A stretch of DNA of 64,000 bases from Spongiibacter pelagi (lineage in GTDB: Bacteria; Pseudomonadota; Gammaproteobacteria; Pseudomonadales; Spongiibacteraceae): assembly GCF_014705705.1 (NCBI RefSeq), contig NZ_JACXLD010000003.1, forward strand, positions 62,001 to 126,000, read 5' to 3'. The position numbers and the translations under genes were made by a program. Positions 46,796-56,600 of the stretch are shown piece after piece. The notes beneath the pieces were generated by a model that did not search any database, had not been told where the DNA came from, and was given only the letters and a program-made list of their open reading frames with translations. The number at the start of each line of letters is the position of its first letter. Position 1 is the stretch's first letter.

Positions 46796-47407
46796 ATGGC
46801 TAAGTTCAGCCACGACGATGTGGAAATTATCCACGACCGAATCGCTTGGCAGGGATTTTTTAAAGTCCGCGAGCTGCGGTTTCGTCATCGTCTGTACGCC
46901 GGTGGCTGGAGTCAGGAAATTCAACGCGAGTTATTTGCCCGAGGTTCTGCCGTGGGTTTATTGCCCTACGATCCGGTCAATGACCTGATTCTTCAGGTTG
47001 AGCAAATTCGTGTTGGGGCAATGGAACACCCCAAAAGCCCGTGGATTGCCGAGCTGGTGGCCGGCATTATCGACAAGGCTGAATCCCCCGAAGAAGTGGC
47101 CCGCCGTGAAGCGGAAGAAGAAGCGGGGCTGGTCATTGGTCAAATTGAAAAAGTGGCCGAATACTACTCCTCGCCCGGCGGCACCAATGAATATTTTCAT
47201 CTCTACTGCGGTGCGGCGGATTTGAGTCAGGCCGGTGGGGTATTTGGCCTGCCGGAAGAGGGCGAAGATATTCGCGCTGCCGTTCTGAGTTATGAGCAAG
47301 CAATGCAGGCGCTGGCCAGTGGTGAAATCAATAATGCCCACAGCATTATTGCGCTGCAGTGGTTGAGCTTGAATCGCGCCCGATTGCGCGAAGCGTGGTC
47401 AGTTTAA
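46796..47407 (+). CDS. nudF: ADP-ribose pyrophosphatase
   Basis: 203 residues from ATG 46796 with AAGGAG upstream. The Nudix box spans GIIDKAESPEEVARREAEEEAGL, fitting GX5EX7REUXEEXGU, and YYSSPGGTNEYFHLYCG downstream is characteristic of the NudF/ADPRase group. Hydrolyses ADP-ribose to AMP and ribose 5-phosphate. Lies between pyrB and murJ, one base before the murJ start. Confidence 0.92.
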   Translation: MAKFSHDDVEIIHDRIAWQGFFKVRELRFRHRLYAGGWSQEIQRELFARGSAVGLLPYDPVNDLILQVEQIRVGAMEHPKSPWIAELVAGIIDKAESPEEVARREAEEEAGLVIGQIEKVAEYYSSPGGTNEYFHLYCGAADLSQAGGVFGLPEEGEDIRAAVLSYEQAMQALASGEINNAHSIIALQWLSLNRARLREAWSV

Positions 47408-47408
47408 T

Positions 47409-49022
47409 ATGGCGGAAAATGCCCAGCCGTCGGTAGAGAATGCGTCCGATACCAAGATAAAACCCGCCGCCGGTCTGCTTAGATCGAGTCTGGTGGTGAG
47501 CTGCATGACCATGCTGTCGCGGGTGCTGGGCCTGATTCGCGATGTAGTGATCGCCTTTTTTCTAGGCGCGACCACCAATGCGGACTGTTTCTTTGTCGCC
47601 TTTAAAATCCCCAACTTCCTGCGTCGACTTTTTGCCGAGGGCGCGTTCTCTCAAGCTTTTGTGCCAGTGCTGGCTGAGTATCGCGAAAAAGGCACGGTCG
47701 AATCGACCAAGCTGCTCATCGACAAGGTGGCCGGTGCACTCGGTGGTGTGTTGCTACTGGTGACGCTGTTGGCGGTGTTGGGCGCGCCCTTAGTGACCAC
47801 GCTGTTTGCCCCTGGTTTTCGTGGCGACCCGGTGAAATTTCAGCTCACTGCTGAGATGATCCGCATTACCTTTCCCTATCTGCTGCTTATTTCCTTGACC
47901 GGCTTTGCCGGGGCGATTCTCAATAGCTATGGTCGCTTTGCAGTGCCCGCGTTTACCCCGGTACTGCTGAATCTCTGCCTGATTATTGCTGCGCTCTGGG
48001 CCTCGCCATATTTCACGGAGCCGGCCATGGCCTTGGCTTGGGGGGTGTTTATGGCCGGGCTTGCCCAGCTGACTTTCCAATTGCCGTTTTTGCAGCGGAT
48101 TCAAATGCTGCCGAGGCCGCGCTGGGCATGGCGAGACGAAGGCGTACAGCGGGTGATTACGCTGATGATCCCAGCGTTGTTTGGGGTGTCGGTCAGTCAG
48201 ATCAACCTGCTGCTGGATACGGTGCTGGCGTCCTTTTTGCCCACCGGCAGTATTTCTTGGTTGTACTACTCAGACCGCTTGGTTGAGCTGCCATTGGGTG
48301 TTTTCGCCATCGCGATTGCTACGGTCATTTTGCCCAGCCTGTCGCGTAAAAAAGCCACTGAAGATGGCACCGGGTTTGTGGCGACCTTGGATTGGGGCTT
48401 GCGTGGGGTATTGCTCTTGGCGCTGCCGGCGGCGGTGGCGTTGTGGATTCTGGCTGAGCCGATTTTGATTACCCTTTTTCAGTACGGTGAGCTACAGGGC
48501 CGTGATGTGGGGATGGCGAGTCTGAGTTTACGTGCCTATACCCTTGGCTTGATCGCCTTCATGTTGATCAAAGTTCTGGCTCCCGGTTATTACGCCCAGC
48601 AAGACACCAAAACCCCGGTGCGCATCGGTATTATCGCCATGGTCGCCAATATGGTGCTGAATATCGCCTTTGTGGTGCCATTGCATCACTATTGGCAAAT
48701 TGGCCATGTCGGGCTGGCCGCGGCAACGGCGGCCTCGGCTTGGCTGAATGCAGGATTACTGTTCCGTGGTTTGCTACGTAGTAAAAGCTATCAATTACAG
48801 GCGGGTTGGGTGGCATATAGCACCAAACTAGCTGCCGCCGTTTTGGTGATGGCCGGCCTGCTTTTGGTAGGTTTGTTTGTGGCGCAGGATTGGGTAAGTT
48901 TGCCGGCGTGGCAGCGTGCTGGGCAAATGGCCTTGCTCTGTGCAGCGGGAGTGTTTGGTTATTTAGCGTCACTGTATTTACTGGGACTGCGAATCAGTCA
49001 TTTCCGAGAGCATCGCTTATAG
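47409..49022 (+). CDS. murJ: lipid II flippase MurJ
   Basis: 537 residues with about 14 membrane helices of the MATE-like MVF family. SCMTMLSRVLGLIRDVVIAFFLGATTNADCFFVAFKIPNFLRRLFAEGAFSQAFVPVLAEY is the MurJ signature, with conserved Arg residues in the cavity. It flips lipid II for peptidoglycan synthesis. Its place before ribF-ileS matches pseudomonad synteny. Confidence 0.95.
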   Translation: MAENAQPSVENASDTKIKPAAGLLRSSLVVSCMTMLSRVLGLIRDVVIAFFLGATTNADCFFVAFKIPNFLRRLFAEGAFSQAFVPVLAEYREKGTVESTKLLIDKVAGALGGVLLLVTLLAVLGAPLVTTLFAPGFRGDPVKFQLTAEMIRITFPYLLLISLTGFAGAILNSYGRFAVPAFTPVLLNLCLIIAALWASPYFTEPAMALAWGVFMAGLAQLTFQLPFLQRIQMLPRPRWAWRDEGVQRVITLMIPALFGVSVSQINLLLDTVLASFLPTGSISWLYYSDRLVELPLGVFAIAIATVILPSLSRKKATEDGTGFVATLDWGLRGVLLLALPAAVALWILAEPILITLFQYGELQGRDVGMASLSLRAYTLGLIAFMLIKVLAPGYYAQQDTKTPVRIGIIAMVANMVLNIAFVVPLHHYWQIGHVGLAAATAASAWLNAGLLFRGLLRSKSYQLQAGWVAYSTKLAAAVLVMAGLLLVGLFVAQDWVSLPAWQRAGQMALLCAAGVFGYLASLYLLGLRISHFREHRL

Positions 49023-49031
49023 CGCATGGCT

Positions 49032-49060
49032 TTAAGAAAGGCGGCTCAAGAGGCTATAAT
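49032..49060 (+). promoter_or_regulatory. sigma-70 promoter candidate for ribF-ileS-lspA-fkpB-ispH
   Basis: TTAAGA (49032-49037) and a perfect TATAAT (49055-49060) spaced 17 bases, ahead of ribF. Confidence 0.65.
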
Positions 49061-49137
49061 GCGCCGTTTTGAAACTTGATAGTGCAGGGGCTCAGGGCCC
49101 GTCACTGGCTAAAATTGGGCAATAAAAGACTCCCCGC

Positions 49138-50067
49138 ATGGAGCTGATTCGAGGTTTTCACAGTTTTCGTCCCCAACATCGCAACTGCGTTGCGACGATT
49201 GGTGCCTTTGATGGTGTGCATCTGGGGCATCAGGCGGTATTGCGTCAGTTAGTCGCCAAGGGGCGCGAGCTGGGCTTGCCTTCGACGGTTGTGTTGTTTG
49301 AACCCCTGCCGCGCGAGTATTTTTCTCCCAATGAGGCGCCGCCGCGCCTGATGAGTTTCCGCGAGAAATTTGAGGCCATTGCCGAGTTGGGTGTGGATCG
49401 GGTGGTTCGTATCCGCTTTACCGAGTCGCTGCGCAATCTCAGCGCCGAAGAGTTTATCTCCAAATTATTTGTGGATGGTCTCGGCGCTAAATTTATTGTG
49501 GTGGGTGATGATCTGCGCTTTGGCCGCGATCGCAGCGGCGATTTTGAATTACTCCGTCGTCACGGCAAGAGTAATGGTTTTGAGGTGGTAGACACCGCCA
49601 CCCTGCTCAATGGCGGTGAGCGAGTAAGCAGTACCCGAATTCGTCAGGTCTTGGGTGAGTCGGATTTTGCTCTGGCGGAAACCCTATTGGGCCGCCCTTA
49701 CAGTATTTCGGGGCGGGTCATTGTCGGTCAGCAACTAGGCCGCACAATTAATGCGCCCACAGCGAATATTCAGCTGCGTCGCCTGCGCTCTCCTTTACAG
49801 GGCGTGTTTGCCTGTGAGGTTGAAGGGCTTGGCGATAAACCTCGGCCAGCGGTTGCCAATGTGGGGGTGCGCCCAACTATTGGCGATCTTAGCAAGGCAA
49901 TTTTAGAAGTACATATTTTGGATTTCAGCGGTGATATTTATCGTCGCAATCTGCGGGTGGTGTTTCGCAAGAAGCTGCGCAGTGAAATCAAGTTCGACAG
50001 TTTTGATGAATTACGGCAACAGATTCAGCGCGATATTCAAACCGCGCGCGACTATTTTGCTGAATGA
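49138..50067 (+). CDS. ribF: bifunctional riboflavin kinase/FMN adenylyltransferase
   Basis: 309 residues. The N-terminal adenylyltransferase domain has GAFDGVHLGHQAVLRQL, FEPLPREYF and STRIRQVLGESDFALAETLLGRPYSISG. The C-terminal riboflavin kinase domain starts at GRVIVGQQLGRTINAPTANI and has the PTAN motif and VANVGVRPTIG. Makes FMN and FAD. First gene of the ileS operon. Confidence 0.96.
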   Translation: MELIRGFHSFRPQHRNCVATIGAFDGVHLGHQAVLRQLVAKGRELGLPSTVVLFEPLPREYFSPNEAPPRLMSFREKFEAIAELGVDRVVRIRFTESLRNLSAEEFISKLFVDGLGAKFIVVGDDLRFGRDRSGDFELLRRHGKSNGFEVVDTATLLNGGERVSSTRIRQVLGESDFALAETLLGRPYSISGRVIVGQQLGRTINAPTANIQLRRLRSPLQGVFACEVEGLGDKPRPAVANVGVRPTIGDLSKAILEVHILDFSGDIYRRNLRVVFRKKLRSEIKFDSFDELRQQIQRDIQTARDYFAE

Positions 50068-50123
50068 TGTTTGCCGTTTAATTTAGCCGCTTAATGTAGA
50101 CGTTTTTTAATAGAAAAATCCCT

Positions 50124-52943
50124 ATGAGTGATTACAAGCATACCCTTAACCTGCCGACTACTGATTTCGCCATGAAGGCAAATCTGTCTCAGCGCGAGCC
50201 GCAGATGCTCAAGCGCTGGCTCGACGAGGATGTTTATGGACAGATTCGTCAGGCGCGATCAGGTCGGGAGCGTTTCGTTCTGCACGATGGTCCTCCATAT
50301 GCCAATGGCGATATTCATATCGGCCACGCGGTAAACAAAATTCTGAAAGACTTTATTGTGAAGTCTAAAACCCTGAGCGGTTTTGATGCCCCCTATGTGC
50401 CGGGTTGGGACTGTCACGGTCTGCCTATCGAACTGAATGTTGAAAAGAAAGTCGGCAAGCCGGGTCAGAAAGTGGATGCCGCGACCTTCCGGGAAAAATG
50501 TCGGGAATACGCCAACAAGCAGGTTGATGGCCAGCGGGAAGATTTCAAGCGCTTGGGTGTGCTGGGTGATTGGGATCAGCCCTACCTGACCATGAGCTAC
50601 GATGTAGAAGCCAATATCGTGCGCGCCTTGGGCAAAATCGCGGGCAATGGTCATCTGCACAAGGGGTTTAAACCTGTTCACTGGTGTTTGGATTGCGGCT
50701 CTGCACTGGCTGAAGCCGAGGTGGAATACAAAGACAAAGTTTCGCCTGCGATTGATGTGGCCTTTGCTGTGGTCAATGCGGAAGAAGCCAAGCAGCGCGG
50801 TGGTTTGCCTGCCGATACTGACGGCGAATTAAATCTGGTGATTTGGACCACCACGCCATGGACGCTGCCAGCAAATATGGCGGTTTCGCTGCATCCTGAG
50901 CTGGATTATCAATGGCTGGCCATTGAGCGCGATGGCAAAAAATTAGTCATTCTGCTGGCCGAGGCTCTGGTTGAGTCGGCGATGAAGCGCTATGGCATTG
51001 AGGATTATCAAGTACTGGCTAGCTGCAAGGGTGCGGTGCTGGAAAATCTTGCATTGCAACACCCGTTCTATGATCGTCAGGTGCCGGTGATTTTGGGTGA
51101 TCACGTGACTACCGATGCCGGTACCGGCGCAGTGCACACGGCTCCAGCCCACGGCCAAGACGACTTTGTGGTAGGGCAGAAATACGGCATTGAGGTTTAC
51201 AACCCGGTTGCCGCTAATGGTGTTTATATTGAGGGCACCGAGCGTTTTGCCAATCAGCATGTGTTCAAAGCTAACGATGAAATTGTGTCGCTGCTGGCCG
51301 AACAGGGCCGTTTGTTACATGCCCACAAGATGGAGCACAGCTACCCACATTGCTGGCGTCATAAAACCCCGATCATTTTCCGCGCTACGCCGCAGTGGTT
51401 CGTTAGCATGAACCAAAATGGTTTGCTGGAGCAGGCTATGAAGGCAGTAGATGGTGTGAACTGGATGCCATCTTGGGGGCGTGCACGAATTGAATCCATG
51501 ATGAGTGAGCGCCCCGACTGGTGTATTTCGCGTCAGCGCACTTGGGGCGTGCCGATTGCCTTGTTTGTGCATAAAGATACCGCGGAATTACACCCGCGCA
51601 GTGCGGAGCTGATTGAACAGGTTGCGCTGAAAATTGAGCAGGCGGGCATTCAGGCGTGGTTTGATCTTGATGCCGCTGAACTGCTGGGTGACGAAGCCGC
51701 AGACTACATCAAAATCACCGATACCTTGGATGTGTGGTTCGATTCTGGGGTAACGCACTTTGCGGTACTGGCCCAGCGCGAAGGCTTGAGTTTCCCGGCA
51801 GATTTGTATTTGGAAGGCTCTGACCAGCACCGTGGTTGGTTCCAATCTTCAATGCTGACCTCGGTGGCGAGTAACGGCGTTGCGCCCTATAAATCCGTTC
51901 TGACTCACGGTTTCACCGTTGATGCGCAGGGCCGCAAAATGTCCAAATCGGTGGGCAATGTCATTGCGCCACAAAAAGTGATGAACTCGCTGGGTGCGGA
52001 TATTCTGCGCTTGTGGGTGGCGGCGACCGATTACCGTAATGAAATGACCGTGTCGGACGAAATCTTTAAGCGCACCGCCGATTCCTACCGCCGCATTCGT
52101 AATACGGCGCGTTTCCTGCTGGCGAATATGGCGGGCTTCGATCCGCTGCAAGATGCGGTGCCGGCTGAGGATATGCTGGCGCTGGATCGCTGGATTGTGC
52201 AGCACACCGCCAAGCTACAGCAGGAAATTATTGCGGCCTACGACAGCTACCAGTTCCATCAGGTATACCAGAAGTTGCATAACTTCTGTGTGGTTGAGCT
52301 GGGTGGTTTCTATCTGGATATCATCAAAGATCGCCAGTACACCACCCGCGAAAACAGCCGTGCGCGCCGTTCAGCGCAAACCGCCCTCTATCACATTGCC
52401 GAGGCACTGACTCGCTGGATTGCGCCGATTTTGAGCTTTACCGCCGATGAGCTGTGGGCGGCTCTACCCGGTGAGCACACTGGCAGTGTTTTTGCTGCTG
52501 AGTGGTACATCGGTTTGCGGTCGATTCAGGCTGATGCAGATTTCGATGAGGCGTTCTGGGAAACCATTCAAGAAGTTAAAACCTCGGTGAATAAAGTGCT
52601 GGAAAGCTCACGTAATGAGGGCGTTGTAGGCGGTTCACTACAGGCTGAAGTGACCTTGTTCTGTGATGAGCCGCTAATGAACAGCCTGACTAAGCTGGGT
52701 GATGAATTACGCTTCGTTTTGATCACTTCGGCGGCGAGCTTGGCGCCTATTTCGGCCTCCAACGCGGCATCCAAAACCGATCTAGACGGCTTGGATGTTC
52801 GTGTTATGGCAAGCGAAGGCCAGAAATGTGTGCGTTGCTGGCATCACCGTGAAGATGTTGGTCAATCTACCGAGCACCCTGAGCTGTGTTTCCGTTGTAT
52901 CGACAATGTCGATGGTGACGGGGAAGTACGCAACTATGCTTAA
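50124..52943 (+). CDS. ileS: isoleucyl-tRNA synthetase
   Basis: 939 residues. HIGH motif in NGDIHIGHA (~58-68), editing domain with [14 protein letters not shown] in [10 protein letters not shown] (~604), and a C-terminal zinc site with CVRCWHH and CFRC. Typical of the bacterial ileS1 type. Its stop lies in the first of three 18-bp tandem repeats that also carry lspA start codons. Confidence 0.97.
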   Translation: MSDYKHTLNLPTTDFAMKANLSQREPQMLKRWLDEDVYGQIRQARSGRERFVLHDGPPYANGDIHIGHAVNKILKDFIVKSKTLSGFDAPYVPGWDCHGLPIELNVEKKVGKPGQKVDAATFREKCREYANKQVDGQREDFKRLGVLGDWDQPYLTMSYDVEANIVRALGKIAGNGHLHKGFKPVHWCLDCGSALAEAEVEYKDKVSPAIDVAFAVVNAEEAKQRGGLPADTDGELNLVIWTTTPWTLPANMAVSLHPELDYQWLAIERDGKKLVILLAEALVESAMKRYGIEDYQVLASCKGAVLENLALQHPFYDRQVPVILGDHVTTDAGTGAVHTAPAHGQDDFVVGQKYGIEVYNPVAANGVYIEGTERFANQHVFKANDEIVSLLAEQGRLLHAHKMEHSYPHCWRHKTPIIFRATPQWFVSMNQNGLLEQAMKAVDGVNWMPSWGRARIESMMSERPDWCISRQRTWGVPIALFVHKDTAELHPRSAELIEQVALKIEQAGIQAWFDLDAAELLGDEAADYIKITDTLDVWFDSGVTHFAVLAQREGLSFPADLYLEGSDQHRGWFQSSMLTSVASNGVAPYKSVLTHGFTVDAQGRKMSKSVGNVIAPQKVMNSLGADILRLWVAATDYRNEMTVSDEIFKRTADSYRRIRNTARFLLANMAGFDPLQDAVPAEDMLALDRWIVQHTAKLQQEIIAAYDSYQFHQVYQKLHNFCVVELGGFYLDIIKDRQYTTRENSRARRSAQTALYHIAEALTRWIAPILSFTADELWAALPGEHTGSVFAAEWYIGLRSIQADADFDEAFWETIQEVKTSVNKVLESSRNEGVVGGSLQAEVTLFCDEPLMNSLTKLGDELRFVLITSAASLAPISASNAASKTDLDGLDVRVMASEGQKCVRCWHHREDVGQSTEHPELCFRCIDNVDGDGEVRNYA

Positions 52944-52984
52944 GCGGACAACTATGCTTAAGCGCATAACTATGCCTAAGCACC
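52931..52984 (+). repeat. three tandem 18-bp repeats across the ileS-lspA junction
   Basis: Units at 52931-52948, 52949-52966 and 52967-52984 read CAACTATGCTTAAGCGGA, CAACTATGCTTAAGCGCA and TAACTATGCCTAAGCACC. Each contains ATG in the lspA frame and TAA in the ileS frame. The first holds the real ileS stop. Confidence 0.93.
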
Positions 52985-53451
52985 GCACGGTCTGGTTGCT
53001 GGTGTTACTGGCGGCGGTGGCGCTGGATCAGTACACCAAGCAATTGGCTGAAAGCCTGCTCAACTATGCGCAGCCGGTAGAATGGTTGTCGGTTTTGGAT
53101 ATGACCCTGCATTACAATCGCGGTGCGGCGTTTAGTTTTCTGAATGACGCCGGCGGTTGGCAGCGTTGGTTTTTCACTGCCTTGGCATTTGCCGTAAGCG
53201 GGTACTTACTTGTGTGGCTGATGAAGCTGCATCGTGAGCAGTGGTTGCTGTCACTGGCCCTGTCGCTGGTCGCGGGCGGTGCCATTGGCAATGTCATCGA
53301 CCGGATTCGCTTTGGGCATGTGGTCGATTTTATTTCCGTGCACTGGGGCAATAGTTATTTCCCTACGTTCAATATTGCCGATGCCGCGATTACCGTGGGT
53401 GCGGCCTGCATGATTCTGGATATGCTGATTAATCCCCAGCAGCATAAATAA
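52936..53451 (+). CDS. lspA: lipoprotein signal peptidase
   Basis: 171 residues from the first possible start (52936); in-frame ATGs at 52954 and 52972 would give 165 or 159. Four membrane helices; the catalytic Asp residues are in [16 protein letters not shown] and [23 protein letters not shown] is the family's conserved substrate loop. It removes signal peptides from prolipoproteins, of which this window encodes several. No Shine-Dalgarno is seen; translation is probably coupled to ileS. Confidence 0.94.
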   Translation: MLKRTTMLKRITMPKHRTVWLLVLLAAVALDQYTKQLAESLLNYAQPVEWLSVLDMTLHYNRGAAFSFLNDAGGWQRWFFTALAFAVSGYLLVWLMKLHREQWLLSLALSLVAGGAIGNVIDRIRFGHVVDFISVHWGNSYFPTFNIADAAITVGAACMILDMLINPQQHK

Positions 53452-53460
53452 AGGTTTGAA

Positions 53461-53910
53461 ATGAGTAATGTAAGCGTAGGGCCAAACACTGAAATCAGTC
53501 TGCATTTTGCACTGATGCTGGAAGATGGTAGCGAGGTGGATTCCACCTTTAATCGCCAACCTGCGACCTTCGTTTTTGGTGATGGTAATTTGCTGCCCAA
53601 TGTTGAAGCGAAGCTGATTGGCCTGACTGCCGGTGCGGCCGAGGTGTTTGATTTGCCGCCAGAAGATGCTTTTGGTCAGCGCAATCCCGCTAATATTCAG
53701 CGTATTCCTCGCAGTCAGTTTGCGGCGGATATGGAGTTGCAAGAAGGCTTGGTGATTTCCTTTGCCGATGCCAGCCGTGCCGAATTGCCCGGCGTGATCA
53801 GCGCTATTGAAGACGAAGTGATCGAGGTGGATTTTAATCATCCGCTGGCGGGGCGAACCCTGCAATTTAAGGTGGAAATTCTGGCGGTTGCGCCGGTTGC
53901 CGCCGAATAA
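53461..53910 (+). CDS. fkpB: FKBP-type peptidyl-prolyl isomerase (SlpA/FkpB)
   Basis: 149 residues: [46 protein letters not shown] is an FKBP domain with an inserted flap (the IF domain) of SlyD/SlpA proteins ([24 protein letters not shown]). No His-rich tail, unlike SlyD. Follows lspA by 9 bases, as in Pseudomonas and E. coli. Confidence 0.92.
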   Translation: MSNVSVGPNTEISLHFALMLEDGSEVDSTFNRQPATFVFGDGNLLPNVEAKLIGLTAGAAEVFDLPPEDAFGQRNPANIQRIPRSQFAADMELQEGLVISFADASRAELPGVISAIEDEVIEVDFNHPLAGRTLQFKVEILAVAPVAAE

Positions 53911-53930
53911 GTAAAGACGAGGCTACGACG

Positions 53931-54899
53931 ATGAGTGCGCTCAACAACGATATGCAGATTATGCTGGCGAATCCGCGGGGTTTCTGCGCGGGGGTGGATC
54001 GTGCTATCGAAATTGTAAATCGGGCGCTGGACATGTTCGGTGCGCCGATCTACGTCCGCCATGAAGTGGTTCATAACAAATTTGTAGTCGATGATTTACG
54101 CGATCGCGGCGCCGTTTTTGTCGATGAGCTGGATGAAGTTCCAGACGGAAAAATCGTTATTTTCAGTGCTCACGGCGTTTCACAGGCAGTAAGAAATGAA
54201 GCCGAGCGGCGCGAGCTAAAAGTCTTTGATGCAACCTGTCCGCTGGTCACCAAGGTGCATATGGAAGTAACGCATTACAGCCGCGATGGTCGTGAGTGCG
54301 TGTTGATTGGTCACAAGGGCCACCCCGAGGTAGAGGGCACCATGGGGCAATACGATGACCAGCATGGCGGCAAAATGTACCTGGTGGAGGATGTTGCTCA
54401 AGCTGAGCAGTTAGAGGTTAATGACCCCAATCAGCTTTGCTATGTCACTCAGACAACGCTGTCGATGGATGATACGGCGGCGGTGATTGAAGCACTGCGT
54501 CAACGTTTTCCCAATATTGAAGGGCCGCGCAAAGATGATATTTGCTACGCCACGCAAAATCGGCAGGATGCCGTTAAAGTCCTGTCTGAAAAAGTGGACG
54601 TGGTGTTAGTGGTCGGTTCACCGAATAGCTCTAACTCCAACCGCCTGCGGGAGCTGGCCGAGCGCCGTGGCTGTCGTGCTTACCTTATTGATAACCAAGA
54701 AGATATTCGTCCGGAGTGGTTTTCAAATGGCCTCAAAGTGGGGGTAACTGCCGGTGCGTCAGCGCCAGAAATTTTGGTGCAAGCCGTTATTCAGCGCTTG
54801 CAGGAATTGGGCGCCTCACTGCCAGAAGAGTTAGCCGGCCGCCCGGAAAACATCACCTTCTCGCTGCCCAAGGAATTGCGCTTGATTAATGTCGATTGA
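53931..54899 (+). CDS. ispH: 4-hydroxy-3-methylbut-2-enyl diphosphate reductase
   Basis: 322 residues. The 4Fe-4S cysteines lie in [25 protein letters not shown] and [24 protein letters not shown] binds the diphosphate. Last step of the MEP isoprenoid pathway, giving IPP and DMAPP. Ends 2 bases before the convergent gspH-like gene. Confidence 0.96.
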   Translation: MSALNNDMQIMLANPRGFCAGVDRAIEIVNRALDMFGAPIYVRHEVVHNKFVVDDLRDRGAVFVDELDEVPDGKIVIFSAHGVSQAVRNEAERRELKVFDATCPLVTKVHMEVTHYSRDGRECVLIGHKGHPEVEGTMGQYDDQHGGKMYLVEDVAQAEQLEVNDPNQLCYVTQTTLSMDDTAAVIEALRQRFPNIEGPRKDDICYATQNRQDAVKVLSEKVDVVLVVGSPNSSNSNRLRELAERRGCRAYLIDNQEDIRPEWFSNGLKVGVTAGASAPEILVQAVIQRLQELGASLPEELAGRPENITFSLPKELRLINVD

Positions 54900-54901
54900 C
54901 G

Positions 54902-55414
54902 CTACTCCTCGCAGACTTCGCTCGCGTCGTACTCCCTTCTTAGTCGGCCGCCAATACTGAGAACCAGCTCGGTGATTCCCGGCTCTCCCGCTCGGCAAAT
55001 CGTCAACGTGCCCGTTTGAAATGCTCCCGAGGGGCGCCGCGCGCTGCCATCGGGATAATAGGTGACAGCTTTTTTCAGATGACGATTCCCTAGAATATTA
55101 ATATCGCTGTGGGTCGTTATTGTTCGCAAAACCGCTTCTTCATCAGCCTTTTCGCCATTGCCGTCGGTATCGAGAAACATCTCCAGCTTGCCCTGCCAGC
55201 TCCCATTAATATTCCATAGGGTCACCGGTTGCTGGTGATAAATAGCCATTGCACGAGAGTGGTTAAGCGCCCGCTGTAGGGATTGCGCGACACTGCGCTG
55301 CTTATGTTCTGAAATAAACTCGGAAAACGCTGGTACGCCGACAAGACTCAGTATGGCAATGACGCAGAGCGCAACGATAAGTTCGATGAGGGTCGTTCCC
55401 TTTTGAGTTTGCAT
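54902..55414 (-). CDS. solitary GspH/FimT family pseudopilin
   Basis: 170 residues. A short leader MQTQKG precedes the prepilin motif TTLIELIVALCVIAIL, with cleavage after Gly6 and Glu at mature position 5. The globular part matches GspH/FimT (HSRAMAIYHQQPVTLW) and includes a calcium-loop-like DTDGNGEKADEE. It is transcribed away from the minor-pilin operon, and no other assembly gene is on its strand. It may be FimT-like; FimT proteins bind DNA in natural transformation. Confidence 0.85.
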   Translation of the reverse strand: MQTQKGTTLIELIVALCVIAILSLVGVPAFSEFISEHKQRSVAQSLQRALNHSRAMAIYHQQPVTLWNINGSWQGKLEMFLDTDGNGEKADEEAVLRTITTHSDINILGNRHLKKAVTYYPDGSARRPSGAFQTGTLTICRAGEPGITELVLSIGGRLRREYDASEVCEE

Positions 55415-55632
55415 GGCATCCTTTCCATGAGTGCTAACGCAGAGCTAACGTAGAAAATATATCGCTAATTTAGTATGTAGACTAATTCACAAGAGTTCGC
55501 GAATGTAAGGCTTGCTGGCGGATGGTTGTAAGTGCGTATTTTGCATTCTTCTAACAGGGCGTTAGAATAAAAAAGTAACTAGGAAAGTGCGGCTTAAAAT
55601 CTGCGCTTCTTATAATGCTAAGGATAGCGGAC

Positions 55633-56151
55633 ATGGATTGTCATCTCCCCCCAGAACGGGTGGCGGGATTCACTCTTATCGAACTCATTGTAGTGATTTC
55701 GGTACTGGGTATTCTAGCCACGATCGCCGTTCCCAATATGCAAGACTTCATTGTCAGTTCACGCGCCCATGCCGAGGTGCGGAGTTTGTCGCGCTTTATT
55801 GCCGCTGCTCGCGCTGAGGCGATCGCCCGTGGACAGGTCGTTAATATTTCTCCTATTGCTGATTCTTGGTCGGAGGGTTGGCAGAGCTGGATTGATGAAA
55901 ATGGCAACGGCGAGTTGGATAGCGGTGAAACCCTAAAAACGCAAAGCGCGATTAGTAGCCATGCCGCTATTTTAGTAAGCCGTTCTGGCAGCCCCGTGGA
56001 TAAATTTAATTTTAGTAGTGAGGGGTTTCTCGGCGGCGTTGCCGAAATCTCTCTTCAATACCGTAGCTCTCCGGAAGTTTGCTCGCTTGATAGAAATTTA
56101 ACCCTGAATTTAAGCGGCCTACTCAGTACTACTGAGAGGGTCTGTTCATGA
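55633..56151 (+). CDS. fimU: minor pilin FimU (GspH family)
   Basis: 172 residues from ATG 55633 with AAGGAT upstream; an ATG six codons earlier is possible. The prepilin site is G-FTLIELIVVISVLGILATIAVPN. SRFIAAARAEAIARGQVVNI and a DENGNGELDSGE loop are typical of GspH/FimT. FimU is one of the minor pilins that prime pilus assembly. First gene of the operon. Confidence 0.88.
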   Translation: MDCHLPPERVAGFTLIELIVVISVLGILATIAVPNMQDFIVSSRAHAEVRSLSRFIAAARAEAIARGQVVNISPIADSWSEGWQSWIDENGNGELDSGETLKTQSAISSHAAILVSRSGSPVDKFNFSSEGFLGGVAEISLQYRSSPEVCSLDRNLTLNLSGLLSTTERVCS

Positions 56152-56591
56152 GCAGATATTACAAGCAAGCTGGTACTAGCTTGATCGAAGTGATGGTCGC
56201 GGTGTTGGTGTCTGCCGTGGGCGTGTTGGGTGCCGCATTGCTGCAAATGAACGCAGTTAAATTCAACCAAACCGCGAATAGCCGTTCAACGGCAGTATTT
56301 CTTGCCAGTGATATTTCTGACCGTATGCGAGCGAATCGTCCTGATGCGCTTTCAGGCAACTACGACTTAGAGCTGGATTCTGACGCTCCAGATGGCGATG
56401 AAATTTTCCAACTCGATTTACAGGAGTGGGTGAGTGAATTGCAAAGCCGCTTACCTCTGGGTGACGGTGGCATAAGCCGCGACGGCAACACTTTTACCAT
56501 TGTTGTGCAGTGGGACGAGAAACGCGTCTCGGCAAGTCGTGAAGCGGATTCTGGCAATGCGGAATCCTTTACCTTTATCACTCGTTTATAG
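56148..56591 (+). CDS. pilV: type IV pilus modification protein PilV
   Basis: 147 residues overlapping fimU by four bases. GTSLIEVMVAVLVSAVGVLGAALLQMNAVKFNQTANSRSTAVFLASDISDRMRANRP is the PilV core, including the D(I/L)SDRMRANR stretch. Part of the minor-pilin priming complex. Confidence 0.92.
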   Translation: MSRYYKQAGTSLIEVMVAVLVSAVGVLGAALLQMNAVKFNQTANSRSTAVFLASDISDRMRANRPDALSGNYDLELDSDAPDGDEIFQLDLQEWVSELQSRLPLGDGGISRDGNTFTIVVQWDEKRVSASREADSGNAESFTFITRL

Positions 56592-56600
56592 GTGTCGGCG

